Of a stretch of 21,990 nucleotides of DNA, positions 1 to 8,134 are shown in pieces (within the stretch, counting starts at the first letter, position 1; every line of letters begins with the position of its first letter). Both the position numbers and the translations under genes were made by a program. The DNA lies in assembly GCA_905397405.1 (NCBI GenBank), contig CAJPVJ010000640.1, positions 1 through 21,990 on the forward strand. Direction: 5' to 3'. This DNA comes from Oppiella nova (Eukaryota; Arthropoda; Arachnida; Sarcoptiformes; Oppiidae). A model generated the notes under the pieces. That model made no database searches. It had not been told where the DNA came from and saw only the letters and a list, made by a program, of their open reading frames with translations.

Positions 1-632
1 TTAAACATATTCAAAGGCGAAATTAACCATAAAATCAATAAAATATTAAAGAATATGGTACACAAATAAATCTTTTTAAAGGGTTGTTTTTGTGTTTTAT
101 GTCGTAAGCGTTGCTGTGCTAACCAAGCTGCAGGCCAACCACCTAAAAAAGCTAAAATATGCAGGGTATTTTCAGGAACACGACGCTGATTGCTCTGCGC
201 AGCTTCTTTATCTTGTGCATAAAACCAATAGGTCATCACATTGATAATACTGACAAAAAGAATAAACATGCCATTGAGCAAACCACTTATGCTCAAGATT
301 GCCAAAGCAATAATATAAACAGCGCAAAAAATTTGCATTGGCTGTAATTTAGCCTGCTTTGCTGCATGCAAATGCTTAGCTTTAGCCGCTTGTTGACTTG
401 TCGATTTCGCCATTTGTGTGGCTTTTAAATATGTGACTTGTTTTGCTTTATAACGCCCTTGGCCGTCTAATTGCACCACATATTCAAGGGCACAGCCCAC
501 GATTGGGCGTGGCCCTTTTTGTGCAAAATCTTTGATGTGTAAAAATACGCGATCTTTTACACCATCATTTGGTTGAATAAAGCCATAGCCTTTATCATCG
601 AACCATTCAACTAAACGACCTTGATCACGCAT
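1..632 (-). CDS. Cold-shock-domain / DUF1294 membrane protein, 3' end outside window
   Basis: The frame is open from an ATG at 632 down to base 1 with no stop, giving 210 codons plus two bases, so the C-terminus lies beyond the left edge. Residues 1-70 form a cold-shock domain: KGYGFI at 14-19 is the RNP1-like motif and VFLHI at 29-33 the RNP2-like motif. A charged Ala/Lys/Gln-rich linker follows (about 71-98), then hydrophobic segments at about 100-137 and near 155-170 and 187-207. These surround the DUF1294 signature (YAQDK at 138-142, RVPENTLH at 151-158, GGWPAAW at 164-170). This CSD plus DUF1294 arrangement is a known bacterial family of unknown role; nucleic-acid binding at the membrane is inferred. 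The gene starts 21 nt after thrB and is probably co-transcribed with it. Confidence 0.9.
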   Translation of the reverse strand, partial: MRDQGRLVEWFDDKGYGFIQPNDGVKDRVFLHIKDFAQKGPRPIVGCALEYVVQLDGQGRYKAKQVTYLKATQMAKSTSQQAAKAKHLHAAKQAKLQPMQIFCAVYIIALAILSISGLLNGMFILFVSIINVMTYWFYAQDKEAAQSNQRRVPENTLHILAFLGGWPAAWLAQQRLRHKTQKQPFKKIYLCTIFFNILLILWLISPLNMF

Positions 633-653
633 TTTATTTCCCACAAAAAGCTA

Positions 654-1604
654 TTAAGCAGTCACGAACTTTAATCTTTCAATCAACATATTACGCATTT
701 CTTGCGGATTTTTCTGCAAAATATCGTCACCAGTGCGTGCTTCAGCGGCATTCATCTGAGCGATTTGTAAACGCATCATCCAAAAGCGACCTGCGGCCAT
801 AGCCAAATATAACTCTAAACAAGCTCTTTCATCTTCAGTCAGGGGACGAATCGAGGTATATGCATTTAAGAAAGCCGTTGCTTTGGCTTCATTCAAGCGA
901 ACACTTGGATATTCTGTACAAAAGTCATTTAAGGTAATCGCAATATCAAAAAGTAATTCATCTTGATTCATTTCATAAAAATCAAGAATGCCTTTTAACT
1001 CATCGCCTTCAAACAAAGTATTGTCACGGAACAAATCTGAATGAATAAAACCTTTAGGTCGATTTGGATACATCATGGTCAGTGCTTCATATAAACCTAA
1101 AAGGTTATTCAGCAAAGCGCTATCCGCCACATCCAAAGTCGGTTTAATTTGTTGAGCAACGTTATACCAATAGGCATGATCACGCGCCACTTGACGCTGT
1201 AATGGGAAGTCTTGTAACGCCACATGCATTTTGGCCTGTGCTACAGCAATTTGCTCAACTTGAGCGATTGTAGAAGGCATCGGATGTTTACCTGACATCC
1301 GTGGCGCAATTTGTGCAGGTTTATCTTTTAAGGATACTTAGCTGACTGGCGATACAAAATTGCCTTGTCCTTGACGGTTTGGAACAACGGGGTTCACAAG
1401 ATTCTGTCCTTAATTGAGGGGACGACGAACACGTAGGTATAAAAGTTTATTACAATTATCAAACTGTGTTCCATCAGCACAAATGATAAAATAGTTGGTA
1501 TTTTGCACACCGCCTTGAATTGGTTTAAGTTCAACCACCTCTAATCCATAAGGTGCTGCAAAGTGTTGAACTTCTTTTAAACTCAAAGTGGTATAAACCG
1601 ACAT
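654..1604 (-). CDS. thrB: Homoserine kinase ThrB (APH-fold type), frame broken by an artefact block
   Basis: This is the homoserine kinase of threonine synthesis, which phosphorylates L-homoserine with ATP in the cytoplasm. The ATG is at 1602-1604, preceded by an AGG-containing ribosome site. The N-terminal part reads MSVYTTLSL...IQGGVQNTNYF, the aminoglycoside-phosphotransferase-like ThrB opening. The C-terminal part carries the catalytic HSDLFRDN motif and the ILDFYE metal-binding motif. The two halves are separated by bases 1333-1459, which read as nonsense as given but as normal ThrB once each base is complemented in place. The total span of 951 nt corresponds to 316 residues, the usual length for this family, so nothing is missing or added. 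As printed, translation stops shortly after residue 64. I think the organism's gene is intact. The gene is divergent from hisF and upstream of the CSD/DUF1294 gene. Confidence 0.92.
1333..1459. other. 127-nt complemented-but-not-reversed block inside thrB
   Basis: Replacing each base from 1333 to 1459 by its complement, without changing the order, restores one continuous ThrB frame. The restored stretch includes MDAQAAGELIPVLEHLGQQG and joins both flanks in phase. The right boundary is sharp: 1460 must be read as printed and 1459 complemented to give the codon after Gln-Phe. A left boundary at 1333 restores the Ile-His-Ser-Leu-Lys-Asp join. A biological inversion would also reverse the order, so this is a data-processing artefact. 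Confidence 0.93.
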
Positions 1605-1717
1605 AGAAAACCTGCGAAAAAACTTACATAAGTTTGATAGAATAACCGCTTCGACTATCGAGGTGTAGCACCTAAGTCACGAACTTTCATAATCGCCTGT
1701 TATTTTTGGAAAAAATT

Positions 1718-2476
1718 ATGCTCGCTAAACGTATTATTCCTTGCCTGGACGTAGATAATGGTCGTGTGGTGAAAGGTGTCCAATTTCTGGATATCCGTGA
1801 TGCAGGAGATCCTGTAGAAGTTGCCCGTCGTTATAATGAGCAAGGTGCTGACGAAATCACCTTTTTAGACATTACTGCAACATCAAATGGCCGTGATACC
1901 ACTTACCGTACTGTTGAACGTAACCGACTTTCACACAAACAAGGTGAATGTCAGCCACCGCCACAAGCATTTCAACTTCTATAAGCAAACAATAATTTAC
2001 GTCCGCGTCTATTTCAGTCGTAGTTGAGACGACGCCATAAATTAGGACTGTTCGTTCAAGAAGCGTCTCAGCGCTTTGGTGCACAATGTATTGTTGTAGC
2101 AATCGATGCGAAAAGAACCGGTGAAAATAAATGGGAAATTTTCACCCATGGTGGTCGTAAACCAACAGGCATAGATGCGATTGAATGGGCGGTCAAAATG
2201 GCAGAATTCGGTGCAGGTGAATTATTGGTTACCTCTATGGATGCAGATGGGACTAAAGCGGGCTATGACATTGGCTTAATGCGTCAAATCAATGATCGTG
2301 TCACCATTCCAACCATTGCGTCAGGTGGTGTGGGTAATTTACAACATTTAGCAGATGGTATTTTAAAAGGTGGTGCCGATGCTGTATTGGCAGCCTCGAT
2401 ATTCCATTTTGGTCAATACTCTATTCCTGAAGCGAAACAATACCTTGCTAAACAAGGGATTGAAATGCGTCTTTAA
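1718..2476 (+). CDS. hisF: Imidazole glycerol phosphate synthase cyclase subunit HisF, frame broken by an artefact block
   Basis: HisF is the cyclase half of the HisF-HisH complex. It converts PRFAR and ammonia to imidazole glycerol phosphate and AICAR in histidine synthesis. The start is the ATG at 1718 ([15 protein letters not shown]), preceded by GGAAAA; an upstream in-frame TTG is not needed. Both catalytic aspartates lie in undamaged sequence: Asp11 in the CLDVD motif and Asp130 in VVAIDAKR. The phosphate-binding ASGGVG and the C-terminal [16 protein letters not shown] are present. The full span of 759 nt encodes 252 residues, the normal length. Bases 1923-2049 are complemented without reversal, so as printed the frame diverges at about residue 69 and stops at 1984. 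Complementing the block gives normal HisF throughout. Confidence 0.95.
1923..2049. other. 127-nt complemented-but-not-reversed block inside hisF
   Basis: Complementing each base in place gives AESVFVPLTVGGGVRKVEDI and then the LLNAGADKVSINSAAVF stretch typical of HisF, flush with VER on the left and [10 protein letters not shown] on the right. Base 1922 must be direct and 1923 complemented to give the Met codon. Base 2050 is ambiguous because either reading gives Asp or Glu, so the block is 127 or 128 nt. A length of 127 matches the other anomalies in the window. Confidence 0.95.
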
Positions 2477-2491
2477 TTGATTGTGAACGCC

Positions 2492-2532
2492 CATATATAG
2501 AAGAATGTTTTTTTGACATTCTTTTATATATG
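2492..2532. terminator. Large hairpin downstream of hisF
   Basis: A 17-nt arm at 2492-2508 pairs with 2516-2532 with a single G-U pair, around a T-rich 7-nt loop. There is no clean T-tract after the stem on the plus strand, so it may be a bidirectional or weak terminator for hisF or an mRNA 3'-end stabiliser. Confidence 0.6.
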
Positions 2533-2550
2533 CAATTGATTTAGCCTGAT

Positions 2551-2643
2551 TCAAATAGCAAAAATTAAAATACCGAGAATTAAAACACCAAGATAAAACT
2601 GATAAACAATCCATATGATTTTAAATAGCTCCTCATAGCTCAT
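2551..2643 (-). CDS. Possible 30-residue membrane peptide or gene remnant
   Basis: An ATG at 2643 opens a 30-codon frame ending with TGA at 2551. It starts MSYEELFKII and continues as a single hydrophobic helix (VYQFYLGVLILGILIFAI). The frame is also open upstream for about 20 more codons without a clear start (ending ELGLLSLRLGTLYK), then meets a stop near the GC-rich repeat. No ribosome site is visible. It could be a small membrane protein, the tail of a decayed membrane protein gene, or chance. Confidence 0.25.
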   Translation of the reverse strand: MSYEELFKIIWIVYQFYLGVLILGILIFAI

Positions 2644-2733
2644 TTTATACAAAGTACCAAGCCTTAAACTCAATAGGCCTAGTTCATCAATCAAAAAACG
2701 ATCATTTAGAGTGAATCATATTGGTATTGAAAG

Positions 2734-2773
2734 TCCCTTCTCCTTTTGGGAGAAGGCTAGGATGAGGGGGCTT
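2734..2773. repeat. GC-rich palindromic dispersed repeat, copy 1
   Basis: CCCTTCTCCTTTTGGGAGAAGG forms a near-palindrome, followed by a CTAGGATGAGGGGG tail. The shape (short GC-rich hairpin plus G-rich tail) matches REP-like intergenic elements common in many proteobacteria, including Acinetobacter. A related copy in the opposite orientation lies at 17403-17446. Confidence 0.6.
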
Positions 2774-2963
2774 TTTATTGATTTATAGTTTTAAAAAAAT
2801 TTCAAAGAAGCCTACTGCCATCAAAAATTGAATAAATGATTTATCTCGAACCACTTTAGCAATACTTTTATATGAAAAAAAATCATGGTTATTGGGATTA
2901 CTTATTCTGGTTATTTCCTTTAATCTTATAGTGAAAATTTCATAAAAATAAGTGTGAGTCATT

Positions 2964-3362
2964 ATGGATTTAATAAAAATAATACGGAAACTCAAGCAAA
3001 TCATCCGCTATAAATACCATTATTCCAGTTCCTATCATGCATTTAAAATGTCTGAATCAATGCATACTTACCACCGCGCAACCAGTTATGAACATCTGGC
3101 ACTCAACCAGCGTGACCCTCTTGATTTAGATCAGCGATTAAATGAAAAAATCCAAAAATATCAACGCAACGCGATTTGGTATTTTTTACATTCAGCACTT
3201 AAAGGATATAGCACGGCCCAATATAAATTGGGCATGATTTACCTACAAGGCCAGCTCGGCCTATCGCCAGATAAAAAGAATGCATACAAATGGTTGTTGC
3301 TTGCCGCCAATCAAGGTCATCTCGAAGCACAACACCAACTTTATCGGCTTTATGTACAATAA
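2964..3362 (+). CDS. Small Sel1-repeat protein
   Basis: This 132-residue protein has an ATG start preceded by GTGAG at 5 nt. Residues 1-70 are basic and unremarkable. Residues about 72-130 carry one clear Sel1-like (TPR-related) repeat: ALKGYSTAQYKLGMIYL, an insert LGLSPDKK, then AYKWLLLAANQGH, with a second half-repeat LEAQHQLYRLY. Sel1 repeats are protein-protein interaction scaffolds; no partner can be deduced. No signal peptide is visible, so it is probably cytoplasmic. It is convergent with ettA and shares a bidirectional terminator with it. Confidence 0.8.
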   Translation: MDLIKIIRKLKQIIRYKYHYSSSYHAFKMSESMHTYHRATSYEHLALNQRDPLDLDQRLNEKIQKYQRNAIWYFLHSALKGYSTAQYKLGMIYLQGQLGLSPDKKNAYKWLLLAANQGHLEAQHQLYRLYVQ

Positions 3363-3388
3363 AAAACCAGCTCGAAAGCTGGTTTTTT
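3361..3388. terminator. Bidirectional terminator between the Sel1 gene and ettA
   Basis: A perfect 12-bp inverted repeat (AAAAAACCAGCT / AGCTGGTTTTTT) with a CGAA tetraloop. It has a T-run on either strand and overlaps the Sel1-gene stop codon. Confidence 0.9.
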
Positions 3389-3406
3389 GATCTACCAAAT
3401 TAGTGA

Positions 3407-5196
3407 TTAACCACCAATTTTTTTGTATTTGGTACGTTTTTGCACAGCTGCATCGCCCAAACGCGCTAAACGATATGCTTCATATTCAGCATAGTTACCT
3501 TCGTAGAATTCTGGCTGTTCATTTTCAAACGACAAGATATGTGTAGCAATACGGTCAAGGAACCAACGGTCATGCGATACCACCATGACAGTGCCAGGGA
3601 ATACAAGAATTGCATCCTCTAGCGCACGTAAAGTTTCAATATCCAAGTCGTTTGATGGCTCATCCAGTAAGATCACATTGGCACCCATCTGAAGGATCTT
3701 CGCAAGTTGTAAACGGTTACGTTCACCCCCTGACAATTCACCAACACGTTTTTGCTGATCTTGACCTTTAAAGTTAAAGCGACCGATATAGGCACGAGAT
3801 GCGATCTCGTATTCGCCAATTCTTAAGATATCTAAACCGCCAGAAACTTCTTCCCAAACTGTTTTATTGTTATCTAAAGTGTCACGAATCTGACCAACAT
3901 AAGCAACTTTTACAGACTCACCCAATACAACTGTACCGGTATCAGGTTGCTGTTCGCCTGTCATCATACGGAATAAAGTGGTTTTACCTGCACCGTTTGG
4001 ACCAACGATACCAACAATCGCAGTTGGTGGTACTGTGAACGATAAGTTTTCATAAAGTAGACGACCATCAAACGATTTGCTGATGCCTTCAACTTCTACA
4101 ACCTTATTCCCTAGGCGTGGACCAGGTGGAATATAGATTTCAGAGGTTTCATTACGTTGTTGGAACTAGATAAGTTTTCATAAAGTAGACGACCATCAAA
4201 CGATTTGCTGATGCCTTCAACTTCTACAACCTTATTCCCTAGGCGTGGACCAGGTGGAATATAGATTTCAGAGGTTTCATTACGTTGTTGGAACTCACGT
4301 GAGTTAAGTTCTTCAAAGCGTTCCATACGTGCTTTGTTTTTCTTTTGCTGACCTTTAGCATTTGAACGAACCCATTCCAATTCTTTTTTCAATGCTTTAG
4401 CAAAAGATTCTTCTTGTTTATTTTCCTGCTCTAAACGTGCATTCTTTTGTTCCAACCAAGAAGAATAGTTACCTTGGTAAGGAATACCATGTCCACGGTC
4501 AAGCTCAAGAATCCACTCTGCAACGTTATCCAAGAAATAACGGTCATGTGTAATCGCAACGATTGTACCAGCAAAGTCTTTTAAGAAACGTTCTAACCAA
4601 GATACAGATTCTGCATCCAAATGGTTAGTCGGTTCGTCAAGCAATAACATGTCTGGTTTAGACAATAACAAACGACACAATGCAACACGACGACGTTCAC
4701 CACCTGAAAGTAAGCTTACGTCAGAATCCCATGCTGGAAGATTCAATGCTGCTGCAGCTTGATCCATTTGGTTGCTAAGGTTGTGTGCATCCCAAGCATG
4801 GATAATTGCTTCTAATTTCTCTTGCTCTTTTGCAAGTGCATCAAAGTCAGCATCTTCAGCTGCATATTCAGCAAAAACTTCGTCTAAACGTGCCAATGCA
4901 TCTAATGGTTCACGTAAACCATCTTCAACGTTTCCACGAACATCTTTATTTGGATCTAATGGTGGCTCTTGCTCTAGATAACCGATTTTAATACCTGGTT
5001 GCGCACGAGCTTCACCTGAGAAATCTTTATCTACGCCAGCCATAATACGGAGTAGGGTAGATTTACCTGCACCGTTTAAACCAAGTACACCAATTTTTGC
5101 ACCTGGGAAAAATGATAAAGAGATGTCTTTTAGGATTTCGCGCTTAGGCGGAACCATCTTCGACACACGGTTCATCGTGTAAATATATTGGGCCAC
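3407..5196 (-). CDS. ettA: Energy-dependent translational throttle protein EttA (ABC-F), frame broken by a 127-nt duplication
   Basis: EttA is a cytoplasmic ABC-F ATPase that binds the ribosomal E site and gates the first elongation step by ATP/ADP ratio. The start is GTG at 5194-5196 (then AQYIYTMNRVSKMVPPKREI), preceded by GAGGAG at 7 nt. ABC domain 1 has Walker A GLNGAGKS (39-46), signature LSGGE (163-167) and Walker B LLLDEPTNHLD. The linker (about 241-310) is charged. Domain 2 has GPNGAGKT, LSGGERNR and LLDEPSNDLD. A 127-nt direct duplication with a one-base spacer (4041-4295) shifts the frame between the linker and domain 2. Removing 128 nt gives 1662 nt, or 553 residues, the normal EttA size. 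Two ORFs appear in the raw sequence, but one intact gene is likely. Confidence 0.95.
4041..4295. repeat. 127 + 1 + 127 nt tandem duplication in ettA
   Basis: Bases 4041-4167 and 4169-4295 are identical, separated by a single A at 4168. The 128-nt period is not a multiple of three and breaks ettA. Neither copy carries target-site features or a mobile-element end. It fits two contig ends joined without merging their k-mer overlap. Confidence 0.95.
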
Positions 5197-5222
5197 GTAG
5201 GACTCCTCTATAATGAATAGAA

Positions 5223-5260
5223 ATTCGCAAAATGCGAATAAATAAATACCGTTAATTATA
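5223..5260 (-). promoter_or_regulatory. Candidate ettA promoter -10 and leader hairpin
   Basis: On the minus strand a perfect TATAAT lies at 5255-5260, about 60 nt upstream of the GTG start, without an obvious -35. Downstream in the presumed leader, ATTCGCA / TGCGAAT (5223-5229 and 5233-5239) form a 7-bp hairpin with an AAA loop, ahead of the GAGGAG ribosome site. Confidence 0.35.
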
Positions 5261-5376
5261 CGCTGAATTTATCTATTTTTGTTCAGATTTGTCCAATTGA
5301 TTGAGATATTTTAAAAGCATCAAGAAAACATTTTTCCACACCAATACATGCAATCAAATCGCGACCTCACACATGA

Positions 5377-6249
5377 TCACGAACAAAAATTCGGCTGATA
5401 CTGATATACAAATTGCGTCTTGGTTTGAGTTGAACTTGGTGCATTGTAGTTTGACAATGTTTTCAAAGCAGAAAAACTAATGGCAGCACGTTGTACAACC
5501 TTATTGGTGTAATTTGCATTTGGGTCTTGCTACTTAAACGAGACTTCAACTACAGCAGGTTTTAATCCTGCATAAGGTGCTTGGGTATACCATAAACTCA
5601 TATCTACCTCTGCATCAAACTCGCCTAAATCAATGCTGACCCCACGATAACTTCGTTCATAAAGGGTGAGTCCACCTACAGGTGATAACAGCTGATTATC
5701 ACTGATGGCAAAGGTTTCTTTAAATTTTGGAAAATGCGTATGGATGTCTAAAAACTTATTGATTGTCCGTGTATTTGCCACTGTGGTGGATTTACTGGAC
5801 CCCACCAAAAACCCTTGTGTTGCTGTTTGCGTGATATCATCTTCAAGCTTAGTTTTGGCTCCTGCAGTCGAGCTACTCAAATCTGCAAAATCAGACAGAT
5901 AATGATCATAGCTTCTAAATTTAAGCGTCACTTCAGATGCTCCGTTTTCAGTCCGTTCTCGAAAGCTATAGCCCATATTATTGAGTAGGCAGCTGCTGGG
6001 TGAATCATAAAAACGTATTTGGCGTTGTTTGTCTAAGCGCATCGTTCCTGAAACTGTACGGTTAATTTGCTGGGCAATAACCGTTTTGGCTTGTTGCATA
6101 TAGCTATTTACGTTGGCGGACTCATTGGCATAGCTAAATTTGTCTGGCTGTAACAACAACTTATATTCACGTGATGTCACTTGCGGTACAGCCCAAGCAG
6201 TTGCAGTCATTAAACTCGTTAGGACGGTGAGAATGGCTATTTTTTTCAT
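5377..6249 (-). CDS. CYTH-like periplasmic protein interrupted by in-frame TAG
   Basis: The start is MKKIAILTV at 6249, a good signal peptide ending AWA before VPQV. The mature protein shows a CYTH-like pattern: REYKLLL near the N-terminus, IRFYDSPSSCLLNNMGYSF, then RERTENGASEVTLKFR, and a late acidic strand PAVVEVSFK. CYTH/triphosphate-tunnel proteins bind triphosphates or polyphosphate; this assignment is tentative. Codon 240 (5530-5532) is TAG, but the same frame continues for 50 codons (QDPNANYTNKVVQRAAISFS..., ending YQYQPNFCS) to TGA at 5377. This tail looks genuinely coding. The product is 239 residues as printed or about 290 if the TAG is an error or is read through. It follows the phytase-like gene after a terminator hairpin. 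An upstream ATG at 6318 is less likely because it precedes the signal peptide and spans the hairpin. Confidence 0.75.
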
Positions 6250-6283
6250 TGAGGAACCTATTATTTTTAAATGATGCTGATAG

Positions 6284-6306
6284 AAAAAGCCGCCTCTTGG
6301 GCGGCT
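6284..6306 (-). terminator. Terminator after the phytase-like gene
   Basis: On the minus strand AGCCGCC / GGCGGCT (6300-6306 with 6288-6294) form a GC-rich stem with a 5-nt loop, followed by a T-run. It separates the phytase-like gene from the CYTH-like gene and may allow only partial read-through. Confidence 0.8.
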
Positions 6307-6318
6307 GTTGTTATGCAA

Positions 6319-7893
6319 TTATTGGCCTTTTAAATTCAATTTATCCATGATGTACAAGGTATTGATATCAATACGTGTACGCGCCGCATCCAGATACTTT
6401 GGCTCCATACCTTTGGCATTATTCCAAAGCCCCATATCGTCATCATTTAAAATCCCAAGTGTCGTACTATTGATCAACCACAGACCTTCCATTTTATCAT
6501 GTGGATATTTAACCGCTTTCCCCATATCCAGTACCAATGTTTTAGGTGCTGGAAAAATATTAAATGCTTTTAAACCGTCCCAGCCTTTATCCAATTGGTA
6601 TTCTTCTAAGGTCTTGCCCGCAATGGTTAAACCGAGCTTTTCGTCTTGTTTGACATCATTTTGTGTTTGAATATCTTCTAAATTGGTGGCTTTGCTTAAA
6701 TCAATACGATAGACATTTTTCATCACATTTGGCGTATCTTTATAAAACAATCCATCACGTTCTAAAACCAGAAATTGTGTTGCACTGAGGGCAATAATGG
6801 CAGAGTTTGAGTTTTCAGCTATCTCCTGCTGATATAAATATTGTGCGACTTTGCCCGTTTCAAGATTAATCGTCACAATACGCGTCAATGTTGATTTATT
6901 GACATTTTTATTCGGCAAACTCATGGTCGATTGCATAATTCCAACCAAAGTTTTTTGGTCTGGGCTAATGGTTAAACCTTCCATCCCTCGATTGGCACGG
7001 CGATAGCTAAACTCATTAGGTAAAGTCCAATTGTTGCGTTTATCAGCCTTAAATGGGTTGATACGCCCTATTTCTTTACCATTGGCATCATAATGCACAA
7101 TATGCGGTCCATATTCATCGCTGATCCAGAACGTACCATCGTTAAGTGCAGTAATCCCTTCACTATCCAAACCATAATCATCCAGTCTAATTGGATTATT
7201 GACCACATCGTAAGGCTTGGTTGGATCTACAGTAATCACTTTCCCATTAACATCATACGGTGTTTCCCCTGTGCCGCCTAAAGCAGAAGTATTGGGTAAT
7301 CCCGTGATGTCTTTTCCATCGCGATCTTTTAAATTGATGGTTTTAATTAATTTCACAGTGCCATTGTCTTGAACTTCAAATAAACCAATTTTCGGCACAT
7401 AGTCTGGAATGGCGAAAACCTTACCAGCACCATATAATTTATCAGTAAAGTCTGCATTTGGCCCCCGATCGGTCAATGCATAGAATTGCTTTTTATTGCT
7501 TGGATGTGCAGCAACATCAGAACCAAAACCACCCTGACGAATATCAAATGTGCTATCAATGGTCGTACCATTCGCAGGGTAACGTCCCAGTACGTTAAAT
7601 GGTAATGCTACACCTTGCGCAAACAAATTGGGCTTACAACTGTTTTCTGTTTTAGTGATTTCACTGGCTTCAAGTTTGCCATTGCCATTGCGATCTAAAC
7701 CGCTCTGAATACGTGTTCCCCCCATTACACAGGCTTCATCACCAAATGCCAATGTTATATTTTGGGTTAAGGTCTTCTGTGTTGTTGAATCTTGATCATC
7801 ATCAGAACATGCGGTCAAACCCAGTAAACTACAGAGGACTAAAGTTAAAGTGCTTTTATGGCGGGTCAGTTTATTTATTGCTGCTTTTTTCAT
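6319..7893 (-). CDS. Phytase-like esterase lipoprotein
   Basis: This 524-residue protein starts at MKKAAINKL (7893). A basic then hydrophobic leader ends in lipobox LTAC with lipidation Cys29, so a lipoprotein is predicted. Residues about 54-88 form a small Ca-binding-like motif (GLDRNGNGKLEASEI, an EF-hand-like D-x-N-x-N-G spacing). The rest matches the esterase-like domain of phytase family (PF13449-type): GLDSEGITALNDGTFWISDEYGP, NRGMEGLTISPD and, late, HDKMEGLWLIN. It probably acts on phosphate esters outside the inner membrane, though enzyme activity is inferred only. A strong candidate Pho box precedes it, supporting a phosphate-starvation role. In-frame ATGs upstream (for example 7953) would place the Pho box inside the gene and give no proper signal peptide. 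Confidence 0.88.
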   Translation of the reverse strand: MKKAAINKLTRHKSTLTLVLCSLLGLTACSDDDQDSTTQKTLTQNITLAFGDEACVMGGTRIQSGLDRNGNGKLEASEITKTENSCKPNLFAQGVALPFNVLGRYPANGTTIDSTFDIRQGGFGSDVAAHPSNKKQFYALTDRGPNADFTDKLYGAGKVFAIPDYVPKIGLFEVQDNGTVKLIKTINLKDRDGKDITGLPNTSALGGTGETPYDVNGKVITVDPTKPYDVVNNPIRLDDYGLDSEGITALNDGTFWISDEYGPHIVHYDANGKEIGRINPFKADKRNNWTLPNEFSYRRANRGMEGLTISPDQKTLVGIMQSTMSLPNKNVNKSTLTRIVTINLETGKVAQYLYQQEIAENSNSAIIALSATQFLVLERDGLFYKDTPNVMKNVYRIDLSKATNLEDIQTQNDVKQDEKLGLTIAGKTLEEYQLDKGWDGLKAFNIFPAPKTLVLDMGKAVKYPHDKMEGLWLINSTTLGILNDDDMGLWNNAKGMEPKYLDAARTRIDINTLYIMDKLNLKGQ

Positions 7894-7927
7894 TGTGTTT
7901 TTAATAACTGAATTTATAGAATTTGTT

Positions 7928-7961
7928 ATGCTAATTTCAGCAAATGACACCACAATGACAG
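7928..7961 (-). promoter_or_regulatory. Candidate PhoB box and -10 for the phytase-like gene
   Basis: On the minus strand CTGTCATTGTGGTGTCAT (7961-7944) is two 7-bp repeats, CTGTCAT and GTGTCAT, spaced by 4 nt. This matches 13 of 14 repeat positions of the CTGTCAT-N4-CTGTCAT Pho box. Ten nt downstream is TAGCAT (7933-7928), a plausible -10, at the spacing known for PhoB-activated promoters that lack a -35. The gene starts 34 nt further on. Confidence 0.75.
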
Positions 7962-8134
7962 CTCACAAACTCAGCGATATTCGGTCTGTTTTTCCTCGTC
8001 GAAACTCAATTTATCTCGGGCTGCATTGTTGGCTTTATCTGTTTTTATGATTTTAAAATATATAAACCCTTGTTTACTTCATATATTTATTTGTTACACT
8101 CTATTGAAATTTAATAAAAAGTTGACGGAAGAAC

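Larger units (their letters stand above)
2477..2963. other. Intergenic region between hisF and the Sel1 gene
   Basis: This 487-nt stretch is very AT-rich. It holds a large hairpin just after hisF (2492-2532), a short minus-strand ORF or remnant (2551-2643), and a GC-rich dispersed repeat (2734-2773). I see no convincing gene between about 2780 and 2963. An antisense frame there is low-complexity and overlaps the start of the Sel1 gene, so I treat it as chance. Confidence 0.6.

Noticed and set aside
1872-2102. Minus-strand 76-codon ORF across the hisF break
   Set aside because: It is created by the complemented block at 1923-2049 and vanishes once those bases are corrected.
654-2476. Real pseudogenisation or biological inversion in thrB and hisF
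   Set aside because: An inversion would give the reverse complement. Here only the plain complement restores the proteins, at the same length in each gene.
2783-3004. Minus-strand 73-codon ORF before the Sel1 gene
   Set aside because: It has AT-rich low-complexity composition, no ribosome site, and overlaps the start of a better-supported gene.
5530-5532. TAG as a programmed pyrrolysine or other recoded codon
   Set aside because: No recoding elements are seen and the organism type is not known to use TAG that way. A base error or nonsense mutation is simpler.
7929-8050. Plus-strand short ORF upstream of metY
   Set aside because: It has no ribosome site or protein-like composition and overlaps the Pho-box promoter of the opposite gene.
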